Positions 6,705 to 13,230 of a stretch of DNA of 13,793 nucleotides are shown here, piece by piece; positions within the stretch are counted from its first letter, which is position 1, and every line of letters starts with the position of its first letter. Source of the stretch: Candidatus Thorarchaeota archaeon MP11T_1 (GTDB taxonomy: Archaea > Asgardarchaeota > Thorarchaeia > Thorarchaeales > Thorarchaeaceae); assembly GCA_002825515.1 (NCBI GenBank), contig PJET01000051.1:1-13793 (forward strand), in the 5' to 3' direction. Position numbers and translations under genes: made by a program. Under the pieces are notes generated by a model. That model had not been told where the DNA came from and did not search any database. It saw only the letters and a list, made by a program, of their open reading frames with translations.

Positions 6705-7628
6705 TTATACGATTAGAGCCAGTATTCCTTTTTGTGCGTGCAAGCGGTTCTCTGCTTGATCAAACACTACCGAGTGAGGGCCATCCATCACTTTTGATGT
6801 GAGTTCTTCATCCCTGTGTGCAGGCAAACAGTGCATTACGATGACATCTTCTTTTGCTTTTCCAACCAAAGTATCATTCACTTGAAAAGGCATGAGAGAA
6901 TCTTCTTTCTCCTTTGTCCTTTCTTGTCCCATACTGAAGAAAGTATCAGTATAGATTACGTCTGCCTCTTTGACAGCCACTCCAGGGTCATTCTCAACAG
7001 TTAAAGCAGTTCCATATTTTTTGCTAAGTTCAGCTGCTCTCTTCAAAATGTCATCTGATGGTGTGTATCCCTTGGGAGCGCCAATAGTGACATCCATTCC
7101 CATAATTGTGCAGCCCTGCATTATGGAATTGCTGACGTTGTTTGAATCACCGACGTAGGTAATTTTTAGCCCATCCAATTTGCCCTTATGCTCCTCTATT
7201 GTCATCATATCTGCCATTATCTGGCATGGATGAAGCAGGTCTGATAATCCATTGATTACAGGTACACCCGCGTGCTTTGCCAGTTCAGTGACTTCTTCAT
7301 GTCCGAAGACTCGTGCCATGATGACATCACAATATCTCCCCAAAACCTTTGCAGTATCAGCGATTGTTTCACCTCTTCCAAGTTGAGTTCCACTTGGTTG
7401 GAGGAAGAGTGCATGACCTCCAAGTTGGGTCATACCAACCTCAAACGAAACTCGAGTTCTAGTTGAAGATTTCATGAAAATCATAGCCATGGACTTGCCT
7501 TGTAGAAGTTCATGAGGTTCCCCATTCTTCTGTTTCTTTTTCAGGTCATGAGCAGTATCTAGAAATTTTCTAAGTTCGACTCTTTCAAAGTCCGCAAGAT
7601 CAACAAAGTTTCTACCTTTCAGGTTCAA
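6705..7628 (-). CDS. argF: Ornithine carbamoyltransferase
   Basis: Joins carbamoyl phosphate to ornithine to make citrulline in arginine synthesis; cytosolic. Numbered from TTG at 7628 (307 residues): STRTR (55-59, carbamoyl-phosphate site), HPCQ (133-136), GDSNNVSNS (160-168), SMGQE (232-236, ornithine loop) and HCLPAHR (266-272, catalytic Cys). SMGQE and HCLP favour ornithine over aspartate or other carbamoyltransferases. The start is chosen because GAGGTG lies 6 nt upstream, the protein then opens MNLKGRNFVDLADF as in relatives, and a TATA box lies about 45 nt upstream. The frame is open to a GTG at 7691, which would add 21 residues unlike the family and has no ribosome site. The neighbours are not arginine genes. 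Confidence 0.95.
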   Translation of the reverse strand: MNLKGRNFVDLADFERVELRKFLDTAHDLKKKQKNGEPHELLQGKSMAMIFMKSSTRTRVSFEVGMTQLGGHALFLQPSGTQLGRGETIADTAKVLGRYCDVIMARVFGHEEVTELAKHAGVPVINGLSDLLHPCQIMADMMTIEEHKGKLDGLKITYVGDSNNVSNSIMQGCTIMGMDVTIGAPKGYTPSDDILKRAAELSKKYGTALTVENDPGVAVKEADVIYTDTFFSMGQERTKEKEDSLMPFQVNDTLVGKAKEDVIVMHCLPAHRDEELTSKVMDGPHSVVFDQAENRLHAQKGILALIV

Positions 7629-7670
7629 TGGTCGCACCTCGGGGCTCTCTATTGCGCCATTCATCGGTGA

Positions 7671-7683
7671 GTCATATAAAAAA
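7671..7683 (-). promoter_or_regulatory. TATA box of argF
   Basis: The minus strand reads TTTTTTATATGAC, a near-consensus archaeal TATA element and the best match noticed among the spacers of this window. Transcription starting about 25 nt downstream (near 7650) would give a leader of about 20 nt containing GAGGTG and then TTG at 7628. This agrees with argF being a separate unit rather than the tail of the ftsY operon. It would lie inside the coding region if the GTG at 7691 were the start. Confidence 0.55.
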
Positions 7684-7695
7684 CTGCCCACTTAC

Positions 7696-8607
7696 TCAAT
7701 TATCTGCGATGAGCCTCTGAGCGAACCAATCAGGGTCGAATCTTCTGAGGTCATCATAGTTTTGACCCACTCCTACATAAATCACAGGTCTTCCCGTGAT
7801 ATATGCAATAGATAGGGCTGCCCCTCCAGAGGGATCCGCATCTACTTTGGTAAGAATTGCACCATCAATCCCTATTGCATTATGAAATTCCTTTGCTTGC
7901 GAGAGTGCATCATTTCCAGCAAGTGCGTCCCCAACGAAAATCTTCAGATCTGGTTCTGCAACACGTACTATCTTTTTCATCTCTTCAAGCAAGTTCTTGT
8001 TACTTTGCATTCTACCAGCAGAGTCAATCAAGACAATATCGATGTGTCTGGCTTTTGCATGTGCAACTGTATCATATGCAACTGCTGCAGCATCTGACCC
8101 GTAATCTTGTTTTATAACCCGTATACCAAGTCGTTGTGCATGTTTCTCAAGCTGTTCAATACTTCCCGCTCGAAATGTGTCTCCTGCTGCTATAACTACT
8201 GAAAACCCCTTATTTTTGAAGATATTTCCCAGTTTGGCGAGGGTAGTAGTCTTACCTGTTCCATTGACACCAACAAATAGAATTGTCGTAGGCTCTCCTT
8301 TTTGCTTCTTATCATTAGCAAATTCAATTGGGTCTATTGGATGCTTAGGTGTGAGGACCTCAAGAATTGATTCATAAATTGCAGTCTTGAAGAACTTGCT
8401 CACATTCTCGAGCCTACCAGTCCGAGTGCCAAGCAGCTTTTCCTTTGTCAGCTCGCAAATGTGTTCTGCTACTTCAACAGCTACATCATTCTGAATCAAC
8501 ACCATCTGTAATTCCCACACTGCGTTAGCGAGATTCTTCTCGTTAAGCTCCTTAGTAGTGGCTTTTGTGACTGCTGTGTCAATCGCTCCTCTGAGCCTTT
8601 CGAACAA
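7696..8607 (-). CDS. ftsY: Signal recognition particle receptor FtsY
   Basis: A 303-residue SRP GTPase that docks SRP-ribosome complexes at the membrane. The N-terminal helical N domain (about 1-90) precedes the G domain: P-loop GVNGTGKT (113-120), DTFRAGS (143-149), DSAGR (195-199), TKVD (253-256) and GVGQNYDDL (279-287). The charged A domain found at the start of many FtsY proteins is essentially absent, as is common in archaea. SRP54 is excluded because no Met-rich M domain follows. The start is TTG at 8607, with GAGGAG 7 nt upstream overlapping the prefoldin stop. It is the last gene of the rnp4-to-ftsY run; the SecE translocon subunit it serves is encoded about 3.3 kb downstream. Confidence 0.97.
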   Translation of the reverse strand: MFERLRGAIDTAVTKATTKELNEKNLANAVWELQMVLIQNDVAVEVAEHICELTKEKLLGTRTGRLENVSKFFKTAIYESILEVLTPKHPIDPIEFANDKKQKGEPTTILFVGVNGTGKTTTLAKLGNIFKNKGFSVVIAAGDTFRAGSIEQLEKHAQRLGIRVIKQDYGSDAAAVAYDTVAHAKARHIDIVLIDSAGRMQSNKNLLEEMKKIVRVAEPDLKIFVGDALAGNDALSQAKEFHNAIGIDGAILTKVDADPSGGAALSIAYITGRPVIYVGVGQNYDDLRRFDPDWFAQRLIADN

Positions 8608-8611
8608 TCAG

Positions 8612-9061
8612 TTACTCCTCCTCACTAGGGGGTTGAGAACCTTGAATCTGTGCTGCAAGTTGTTGAAATTGTGCATTGAGAATGGATGCACGTTGGATAA
8701 GACTCTGATACTCTTGAGCTAGTTTTTCATATTGCTTTTCGAGACTCTCTACAGCATCTGATACAACCTCTTTTGCTGTAGTAACACTCTGTTCTACCCT
8801 GATTCCACTTCCAAGTCCACGTGTTACCTTATCTGGGTTCAAGAGTTTTGCTTCCACAAAGATGCTTCCCCCTACGTTAATCAGCATCTCTTCCCCCTCC
8901 TCCTTCTTTTCAATCTCTTCGAGTACCATTAGACCTGAGCGGTAATTTGTGAGATATACTTGAATTGCCTCTAGACGCTGCTGCATGAGACCAAGATTTG
9001 ATTCAGTCATCTGTTGTTCAGTATAGATTCTTTGAAGCAGCTTCTGCTGTTCTTCTGTCAT
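8612..9061 (-). CDS. pfdA: Prefoldin alpha subunit (GimC)
   Basis: A 149-residue chaperone subunit; two alpha and four beta subunits form the jellyfish-shaped complex that captures unfolded proteins and passes them to the thermosome. The sequence fits: an N-terminal coiled coil rich in Gln/Glu/Leu (about 1-50), a central beta-hairpin region with INVGGSIFVEAKL (about 61-73), and a C-terminal coiled coil (about 95-142). Its ATG overlaps the L18a stop by 4 nt (ATGA), indicating translational coupling. The L18a-pfdA-ftsY order is widespread in archaea. Confidence 0.93.
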   Translation of the reverse strand: MTEEQQKLLQRIYTEQQMTESNLGLMQQRLEAIQVYLTNYRSGLMVLEEIEKKEEGEEMLINVGGSIFVEAKLLNPDKVTRGLGSGIRVEQSVTTAKEVVSDAVESLEKQYEKLAQEYQSLIQRASILNAQFQQLAAQIQGSQPPSEEE

Positions 9062-9300
9062 GAGAAGTCAGTCTCCAGTCCGAGTATTTTTCTGAGATCA
9101 AGATCTTGAACTTCTTCGGGTTTTATTTCTTTGATTTCCTTAATCTCTATCTCTCTTCGTTTCACTCTATGACGGCTTCCCAGCTCAGAGAGAACCTTTT
9201 CCCTCGCATGAGACTCCTTCTCAGCAAACAACTCTCGAGTGAAAATAAAATTCCTTTTCTTCTTCTTATAAGCACCTGATGCACGCCAGATTTTCGACAT
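9058..9300 (-). CDS. rpl18a: Ribosomal protein L18a / LX
   Basis: An 80-residue archaeal L18a (LX, L20e) of the large subunit, corresponding to half of eukaryotic L18a. The opening SKIWRASGAY and the segment KRNFIFTRELFAEKESHAREKVLSELGSRH match the family. The ATG at 9300 is preceded by GAGGTGA at a 7-nt spacing. It begins 15 nt after aIF6 and overlaps the prefoldin start by 4 nt. Length is normal. Confidence 0.93.
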   Translation of the reverse strand: MSKIWRASGAYKKKKRNFIFTRELFAEKESHAREKVLSELGSRHRVKRREIEIKEIKEIKPEEVQDLDLRKILGLETDFS

Positions 9301-9315
9301 CCAAGTTTCACCTCA

Positions 9316-9981
9316 TCATACAAATCCTAGGACCTGACTTATGTGAGCCAATTCAACACCGGTTGTGTCAGACCCTGCTATCATTCCATCGACATTTGCC
9401 AATACACCAAGACTCGTGTATGGACTTCCTCTGTTCACTGTTCCGACCTCGACGTGTACTTTTAACAGCTGTGCTAGGAGTTCTATTTCACCTGTAGTTG
9501 CTAAAGGATGCACAATTGCCCCCTTGTTGGTTGCCACTGTATTTGCTCCTACAATTGGCAATCTAGCAATGCTGCCTGGAACCACTTCAACTCCAAGTGT
9601 ATCAGAGATTTTTTGCCTTGCCTTAAAATTAAAATCAGGATGACACATCGCTCCATTGTCATTGGCAATGATAATATTCCCAAGTGCGGTCATTTTATCA
9701 TCTATCCAGTCAGCATTGACTCCAGAAGCTGCTTTGATTTGTGCCAATTCGTCATCAGTCGTTGTATAAGGGAGAAGAATGCCATTAGAGGTTGCCACTG
9801 AAACCAGACCTATCGCATCTAGAGTACCAACAGTTGATTGAATGAGTGGCAAATTGAATGTCCTCTCGATTGTATCTAGTCCTTTCTCTGACATATTCGA
9901 ACTAGTAAATACAAAGCTGTCTGTGGCGATTCCATAGGCTCCAACATTAGAATCGCCCTCGAAATCGGTTCGGGCGATCAT
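9316..9981 (-). CDS. eif6: Translation initiation factor aIF6
   Basis: A 221-residue ribosome anti-association factor that binds the large subunit and stops premature joining with the small subunit. The protein shows the repeating pentein architecture: recurrent short units with G-x-L or N-G-x-L turns, such as SNGILLP, NDNGAMCHP, TNKGAIVHP and LGVLANVDG. The length is typical of archaeal/eukaryotic eIF6 cores. The ATG follows the L31e stop by 6 nt, and its ribosome site GGAGGG lies within the last L31e codons. The L39e-L31e-aIF6-L18a order is a conserved archaeal cluster. Confidence 0.97.
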   Translation of the reverse strand: MIARTDFEGDSNVGAYGIATDSFVFTSSNMSEKGLDTIERTFNLPLIQSTVGTLDAIGLVSVATSNGILLPYTTTDDELAQIKAASGVNADWIDDKMTALGNIIIANDNGAMCHPDFNFKARQKISDTLGVEVVPGSIARLPIVGANTVATNKGAIVHPLATTGEIELLAQLLKVHVEVGTVNRGSPYTSLGVLANVDGMIAGSDTTGVELAHISQVLGFV

Positions 9982-9987
9982 TCTGGA

Positions 9988-10410
9988 CTATCCCTCCGCA
10001 AGATAGACGCGCACAAGATTTTCTGAGTTCTTGGTCGCTCGAATCCTTAACCTTCTAGGAGGCTTTTGTATACCTCTAGCCCAGATTCGTTCATTTACTT
10101 CAGGTTGAATGAGTAGCTCCTCAGGCTTCATATGTCTCTCGACAAACTCTCTGAGCATTCTAACAGCCTTGTTTGACCTTCGGAGTCTACTTCCTGTCCA
10201 GTAGGCTTTCCTCAAGGGAACAGTGTAAATCCGTTCGTCAATAATCTCTTCTTCCTCTTCGGGTTTTACTTCCTCAGGAACTTCTTCAACTTCCTCAGCG
10301 TCAGCGGGTGCCTCTTCAATCTCTTCGATATCTTCGGTCTCTTCTATCTCTTCAATCTCTGGTTTCTCTTCAGAGACCTTGGTTTCTGCTTTTTTCTTCT
10401 TCTTTGACAT
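9988..10410 (-). CDS. rpl31e: Ribosomal protein L31e with a long acidic N-terminal extension
   Basis: A large-subunit protein near the polypeptide exit tunnel. The core (about 59-140) is typical: ERIYTVPLRKAYW, then RSNKAVRMLREFV and RIWARGIQKPPRRLRIRA. It is preceded by about 57 residues not found in standard L31e: a short Lys-rich start (KKKKK at 3-7), then a Glu-dominated stretch with EEIEE-type repeats to about 55. The whole is 140 residues against the usual 85-100. ATG at 10410 has GGTGG 6 nt upstream and sits 14 nt after the L39e stop, so the extension is very likely translated. No good internal start precedes the core. Confidence 0.95.
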   Translation of the reverse strand: MSKKKKKAETKVSEEKPEIEEIEETEDIEEIEEAPADAEEVEEVPEEVKPEEEEEIIDERIYTVPLRKAYWTGSRLRRSNKAVRMLREFVERHMKPEELLIQPEVNERIWARGIQKPPRRLRIRATKNSENLVRVYLAEG

Positions 10411-10424
10411 CTATGCCCACCTGA

Positions 10425-10580
10425 CTATGGCTTTAGCTTAGTCTGACGCCAGTTACGCTGCGAAGGTGTTCTTCTCAGTTTACCACCTGTCTTGATGACG
10501 ACCCATGTAGGAACTGAGGAATTACTTCTCATCGCTTTTGCCATCCTCAACTTCTTTGCTAGTGGCTTGTTTCGTGCCAT
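10425..10580 (-). CDS. rpl39e: Ribosomal protein L39e
   Basis: A tiny basic protein of 51 residues that lines the peptide exit tunnel of archaeal and eukaryotic ribosomes. It opens [20 protein letters not shown] and contains VPTWVVIKT and a terminal NWRQTKLKP, all hallmarks of the family. ATG at 10580 is chosen because AGGTGA precedes it closely and the length then equals that of known members. An in-frame ATG at 10601, directly after the PDCD5 stop, would add seven residues and is less likely. Confidence 0.95.
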   Translation of the reverse strand: MARNKPLAKKLRMAKAMRSNSSVPTWVVIKTGGKLRRTPSQRNWRQTKLKP

Positions 10581-10601
10581 TTTCTTCACCTTTGCAGCCA
10601 T

Positions 10602-10931
10602 TTATCTAAACGATATTTTTCGTTCGCGTTCCCTTCCTTGGAGCTGTTGCAAGAGGCCTTTCAGTTGCTCATCAGTTACCCGATTTCTAAGCTTCCCGGA
10701 GCTCGCCAGCTGAATGAGTTGTAACTCAATCTGTTCGGCAAACTGGGGTTTCACCATTCTGATATTGGTGAGACGCGCACGTGCCTCAGGAGTGAGTATC
10801 TGCCTCAGCAGAGCTTCCTTCTGTGCTTGAGCCTCAGCAATTTGCTGCTCGGTAGCCTGTTCCCTGAGTGCTTGTTCCCGAAGTTGTGCCTCTTTTCGTT
10901 GGCGGATAGCTTCGAGTTCATCATCACTCAT
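10602..10931 (-). CDS. PDCD5-like DNA-binding protein (TFAR19 family)
   Basis: A 109-residue, highly charged helical protein of the archaeal/eukaryotic PDCD5 family. Archaeal members bind DNA in vitro, and eukaryotic PDCD5 interacts with the CCT chaperonin; the cellular role in archaea is not settled. Features are the long N-terminal Gln/Glu/Ala helix (about 1-40), the core LTPEARARLTNIRMVKPQFA and the basic end. It lies between S19e (18 nt upstream) and L39e (21 nt downstream), its usual archaeal position. AGGTGA lies 9 nt before the ATG. Confidence 0.92.
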   Translation of the reverse strand: MSDDELEAIRQRKEAQLREQALREQATEQQIAEAQAQKEALLRQILTPEARARLTNIRMVKPQFAEQIELQLIQLASSGKLRNRVTDEQLKGLLQQLQGRERERKISFR

Positions 10932-10949
10932 TATGCCTGCTCACCTGGC

Positions 10950-11402
10950 TCAATAGTTCTCCAGTTCTGGGATTGCCTTTGAGAGTTCTTTCTTCAAAGC
11001 TGATGACAGTTTGTCCATATAGGATCTACCAATATCGGTCATATCTCGACCCTTTGTCCCCTGCTTCATGATGAAGCCAGCCCTTTCGAGCTGTTGGAGC
11101 GCAGTTCTCACAATGGCACCACTGCCCTTGTGGAACTTGTTGGGTTTTGCACCACGTCGTTTCCTTCCGCCATAATCGATACGTAGTCTCTCAGTACCTA
11201 TTGGTCCGTTGAGGTAGACCTTTCGGAGAATGCTTGCACACCTGACAAACCAGAAATCTGGTTCATCTGGAGCGCGCTCCTTATGGGCTCCAGTTTTCAC
11301 AAACTGTATCCAAGTGGGCGGAGCAATCTCCTCTCGGGACTTTAGGTCCTGTGCGAGCCGGCGTATCATAATGTTTGCCGGAATATCGTAGACTGTAGGC
11401 AT
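10950..11402 (-). CDS. rps19e: Ribosomal protein S19e
   Basis: A 150-residue small-subunit protein found only in archaea and eukaryotes; in yeast it is needed for 40S maturation. Family segments are MPTVYDIPANIMIRRLAQDL, the PDEPDFWFVRCASILRKVY helix, YGGRKRRGAKP and the winged-helix part GAIVRTALQQLERAGF. ATG at 11402 follows GGTGA with 5-nt spacing. It starts a tight run (S19e-PDCD5-L39e-L31e-aIF6-L18a-pfdA-ftsY) after a 129-nt spacer. Confidence 0.96.
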   Translation of the reverse strand: MPTVYDIPANIMIRRLAQDLKSREEIAPPTWIQFVKTGAHKERAPDEPDFWFVRCASILRKVYLNGPIGTERLRIDYGGRKRRGAKPNKFHKGSGAIVRTALQQLERAGFIMKQGTKGRDMTDIGRSYMDKLSSALKKELSKAIPELENY

Positions 11403-11531
11403 ATGTCTGTCACCAAATTCATTGAGAACAGGTCACCTCATCCAAGTTCGGCGAATGACCTATCTCAAAAGGCTGGACCCACCGTCTAGAGTCCGCATAA
11501 AAGATTATCGTTGTGTTGGCAGAATGGATTC
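11403..11531 (-). promoter_or_regulatory. Spacer between yhbY and S19e with TATA-like element and small hairpin
   Basis: No gene is evident. The minus strand holds CTTTTATGC (11504-11496), a possible TATA element, and about 2 nt further on a 6-bp stem with an 8-nt loop (arms 11489-11494 and 11475-11480). One pair of the stem is G-U in minus-strand RNA and mismatched in plus-strand RNA. A TTTT run follows the stem. It could be the end of the rnp4-yhbY transcript, the S19e promoter, or both. Weak evidence from sequence alone. Confidence 0.3.
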
Positions 11532-11849
11532 CTACTGAAGACCTCGCATCTGGTGAGTTTTGTAAATCACAGCTGTGTTTCCACGAACACCATCAAATAT
11601 AGCTCCAGTTTTTTGACACAGAAGTTGAATAATATCGTGTTTGTTAGTGTTTTCAATGGCGCTACGTAGAATACGGACCTTGATGTATTGATGTTTTTTG
11701 AGAAGTCTCTTTGCTTCTCCAACAATATTGTCTGACACACCCGCTTTTCCAATCTGCATCATTGCGGGCTCTTGCCAAGTAATTTGAATCCTTTTTGGGT
11801 CCTTCATATCTTTCATAGGAATCAGGTCAGTTGATATGGTATTGCTCAT
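11532..11849 (-). CDS. CRM-domain (YhbY-type) RNA-binding protein
   Basis: A 105-residue stand-alone CRM domain. Bacterial YhbY binds pre-50S particles, and plant CRM proteins act in group II intron splicing; archaeal members are assumed to work in ribosome assembly. The IGKAGVSDNIV segment (about 32-42) carries the GxxG-type RNA-contact loop, followed by a helix, the IKVRIL strand, and the KTGA and RGNTAVIYK segments at the C-terminal end of the fold. Its ATG overlaps the rnp4 TAA by one base (TAATG), so translation is coupled to the RNase P subunit. Confidence 0.88.
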   Translation of the reverse strand: MSNTISTDLIPMKDMKDPKRIQITWQEPAMMQIGKAGVSDNIVGEAKRLLKKHQYIKVRILRSAIENTNKHDIIQLLCQKTGAIFDGVRGNTAVIYKTHQMRGLQ

Positions 11850-12190
11850 TAACCTATGCTTGTGGACTCGGTCTTGATGTAGTGTCTCTTAATCGATCCA
11901 CAGCTCAGACAAGTCACAGTCATATGCTTTGATCTATTGTTTCTGACACGCACTCTACAGCTATCTCCTGGAATGAGTACAGTTCCACATATTTTGCAGA
12001 TTCTCCTACTCATATGTCGAGGCAATTTTGTTCTGGTCTTCTGCGCAATCTTTCGAGCACTGAGTATGTGGCGTCGTGCTACATCGGGTCGACCCTCTCT
12101 CATCTTTTCTTGAGCCTGTTCCCAGAGGATATCTACTCTCGCCTGTGTTAGACGTTTCGCCTTTGCCCTTGGGCCACTTCTTCTCGTCAA
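11849..12190 (-). CDS. rnp4: RNase P protein subunit Rpr2/Rpp21 (RNP4)
   Basis: A 113-residue archaeal RNase P protein, homologous to eukaryotic Rpp21/Rpr2, that with Rpp29 supports tRNA 5'-end cleavage by the RNA subunit. An N-terminal helical region (about 15-50) is followed by a zinc ribbon: CKIC (C65, C68) and CLSC (C94, C97), all four ligands intact. The start is TTG at 12190: AGGTG lies 7 nt upstream, and no ATG or GTG occurs between it and the in-frame stop. It is the first gene of the long minus-strand run and diverges from nep1. Confidence 0.93.
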   Translation of the reverse strand: MTRRSGPRAKAKRLTQARVDILWEQAQEKMREGRPDVARRHILSARKIAQKTRTKLPRHMSRRICKICGTVLIPGDSCRVRVRNNRSKHMTVTCLSCGSIKRHYIKTESTSIG

Positions 12191-12210
12191 GACCTGACAC
12201 CTGACAGGTC
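12191..12210 (-). repeat. Inverted repeat abutting the rnp4 start codon
   Basis: Arms GACCTG (12191-12196) and CAGGTC (12205-12210) flank an 8-nt loop, ending exactly at the TTG start of rnp4. In minus-strand RNA the loop carries the AGGTG ribosome site, so folding would place that site in a hairpin loop. The same stretch contains a tandem 7-bp direct repeat, ACCTGAC twice. It could be an operator near the start of transcription, a translational control hairpin, or chance. Confidence 0.35.
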
Positions 12211-12228
12211 ATACCATTGGTCAAACTG

Positions 12229-12236
12229 CTTAAATC
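12229..12236. promoter_or_regulatory. TATA-like box between divergent rnp4 and nep1
   Basis: CTTAAATC on the plus strand (GATTTAAG on the minus) is about 36 nt from the nep1 ATG and about 43 nt from the rnp4 TTG. The same octamer precedes the tRNA gene at the expected distance. For nep1 it predicts a start near 12257 and a short leader containing AGGAG. The near-palindromic core could serve both directions; only one 78-nt gap separates the genes. Confidence 0.45.
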
Positions 12237-12268
12237 GTTCGTGTTGAACATCTTCTAGGAGACCTCTG

Positions 12269-12973
12269 ATGCTACACATCATACTTCTAGACTGCGCACT
12301 CGAGTTGGTTCCTAGTGAAATCTCTAGCCTGAAGCAGATTCAGAAACATGCAACTCGTCGAGGTAAGAAACCGACCGAGCTGTTACTTGATCAGACGCAT
12401 CATGGTCAAGCAATGACTAAACTCTCTGAGAGTGAACGTCGAGGGCGACCAGATATCACTTTTTTCTGTCTCATGTCCATTCTCGAAACGCCTCTCTGTA
12501 AAGCTGGTCTCCTAAATGTCTATCTTCACCTTCAAGACGGACGCCTTATTGAGGTAAGATCAGATGTCAGGCTCCCCCGGAACTATGACCGATTTGTCGG
12601 TCTGATTGAGCAACTCCTTCTGTCTGGTCAAGTTCCACCAGAAGGAGAAGCATTACTGCGAATAATCAGAAAGCCATTGAGTGACTTAATGTTAGACCTG
12701 AAAGCAGAACTTAGTATCCTTGCAACTGAACGTGGAGATCGGACAACTATTCGTCGACTCTCGAAATTGATTCCAACCGATCCATCTGTACCTGTTGTAG
12801 TTGGTGTGGGAGCTTTCCCACATGGTGATTTTTCAGACGCAACAATCTCTTTGTTTGACTTACAACTAGAGTTTGATGTAGATGTTATGATGGCATGGCA
12901 TGTATGCTCTGAGATTTTATGGACTTATTCCCATAATGTTGGAATCATAGAGAAGCGTTACTCGACTACTTGA
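12269..12973 (+). CDS. nep1: rRNA pseudouridine N1-methyltransferase Nep1 (Emg1)
   Basis: A 234-residue SPOUT-class methyltransferase that N1-methylates a pseudouridine in small-subunit rRNA using S-adenosylmethionine; it acts as a homodimer. Family segments include the start MLHIILLDCALELVP, RRGRPDITFFCLM (about 57-69), RLPRNYDRFVGLIEQLL (101-117, rRNA contact) and VGVGAFPHGDFS (178-189, cofactor knot). Archaeal Nep1 usually has H where F65 or F66 stands in the RPDI segment, a minor change. ATG at 12269 has GGAG 7 nt upstream. It is transcribed away from rnp4; both work in RNA maturation. Confidence 0.95.
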   Translation: MLHIILLDCALELVPSEISSLKQIQKHATRRGKKPTELLLDQTHHGQAMTKLSESERRGRPDITFFCLMSILETPLCKAGLLNVYLHLQDGRLIEVRSDVRLPRNYDRFVGLIEQLLLSGQVPPEGEALLRIIRKPLSDLMLDLKAELSILATERGDRTTIRRLSKLIPTDPSVPVVVGVGAFPHGDFSDATISLFDLQLEFDVDVMMAWHVCSEILWTYSHNVGIIEKRYSTT

Positions 12974-13038
12974 GCAGATGATTTACAATAGCAAAAACAG
13001 CTCGATTTTCATTCATTGTGCTGATACTGAACAATATC

Positions 13039-13046
13039 CTTAAATC
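13039..13046 (+). promoter_or_regulatory. Box A (TATA) of tRNA-Gly
   Basis: CTTAAATC ends 26 nt before the first base of the tRNA, the distance expected between an archaeal TATA box and the start of a tRNA transcript. The same octamer lies ahead of nep1. The rest of the 12974-13072 spacer shows no gene. Confidence 0.5.
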
Positions 13047-13072
13047 AACACTTCGAGTTCTTTGCCTTCACT

Positions 13073-13149
13073 GCGGCCATAGTCTAGCCTGGTTAGGATC
13101 GCAGCCTTCCAAGCTGCTGAGGCGGGTTCAAATCCCGCTGGCCGCACCA
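13073..13149 (+). tRNA. tRNA-Gly (anticodon UCC)
   Basis: A complete cloverleaf can be drawn. The acceptor stem is GCGGCCA/TGGCCGC. The D arm is GTCT/GGAT with the GG-containing loop. The anticodon stem is GCAGC/GCTGC with loop CTTCCAA, giving anticodon TCC at 13108-13110. A 4-nt variable loop follows, then the T stem GCGGG/CCCGC with loop TTCAAAT. The discriminator is A and CCA is encoded (13147-13149). There is no intron. UCC reads GGA and GGG glycine codons. Confidence 0.97.
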
Positions 13150-13230
13150 TTCTCCTTGATTAAGCCAAGTTTGGTAGCGTAATCCTTTTGTTAACGCTGA
13201 TAGCAAACGAGAGAAGACGAGGACACCTAC

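Noticed and set aside
12974..13072. Possible box C/D guide RNA between nep1 and the tRNA (AGATGAT and CTGA-like words).
   Set aside because: The box C word does not match RUGAUGA, and no C'/D' pair or guide stretch can be defined.
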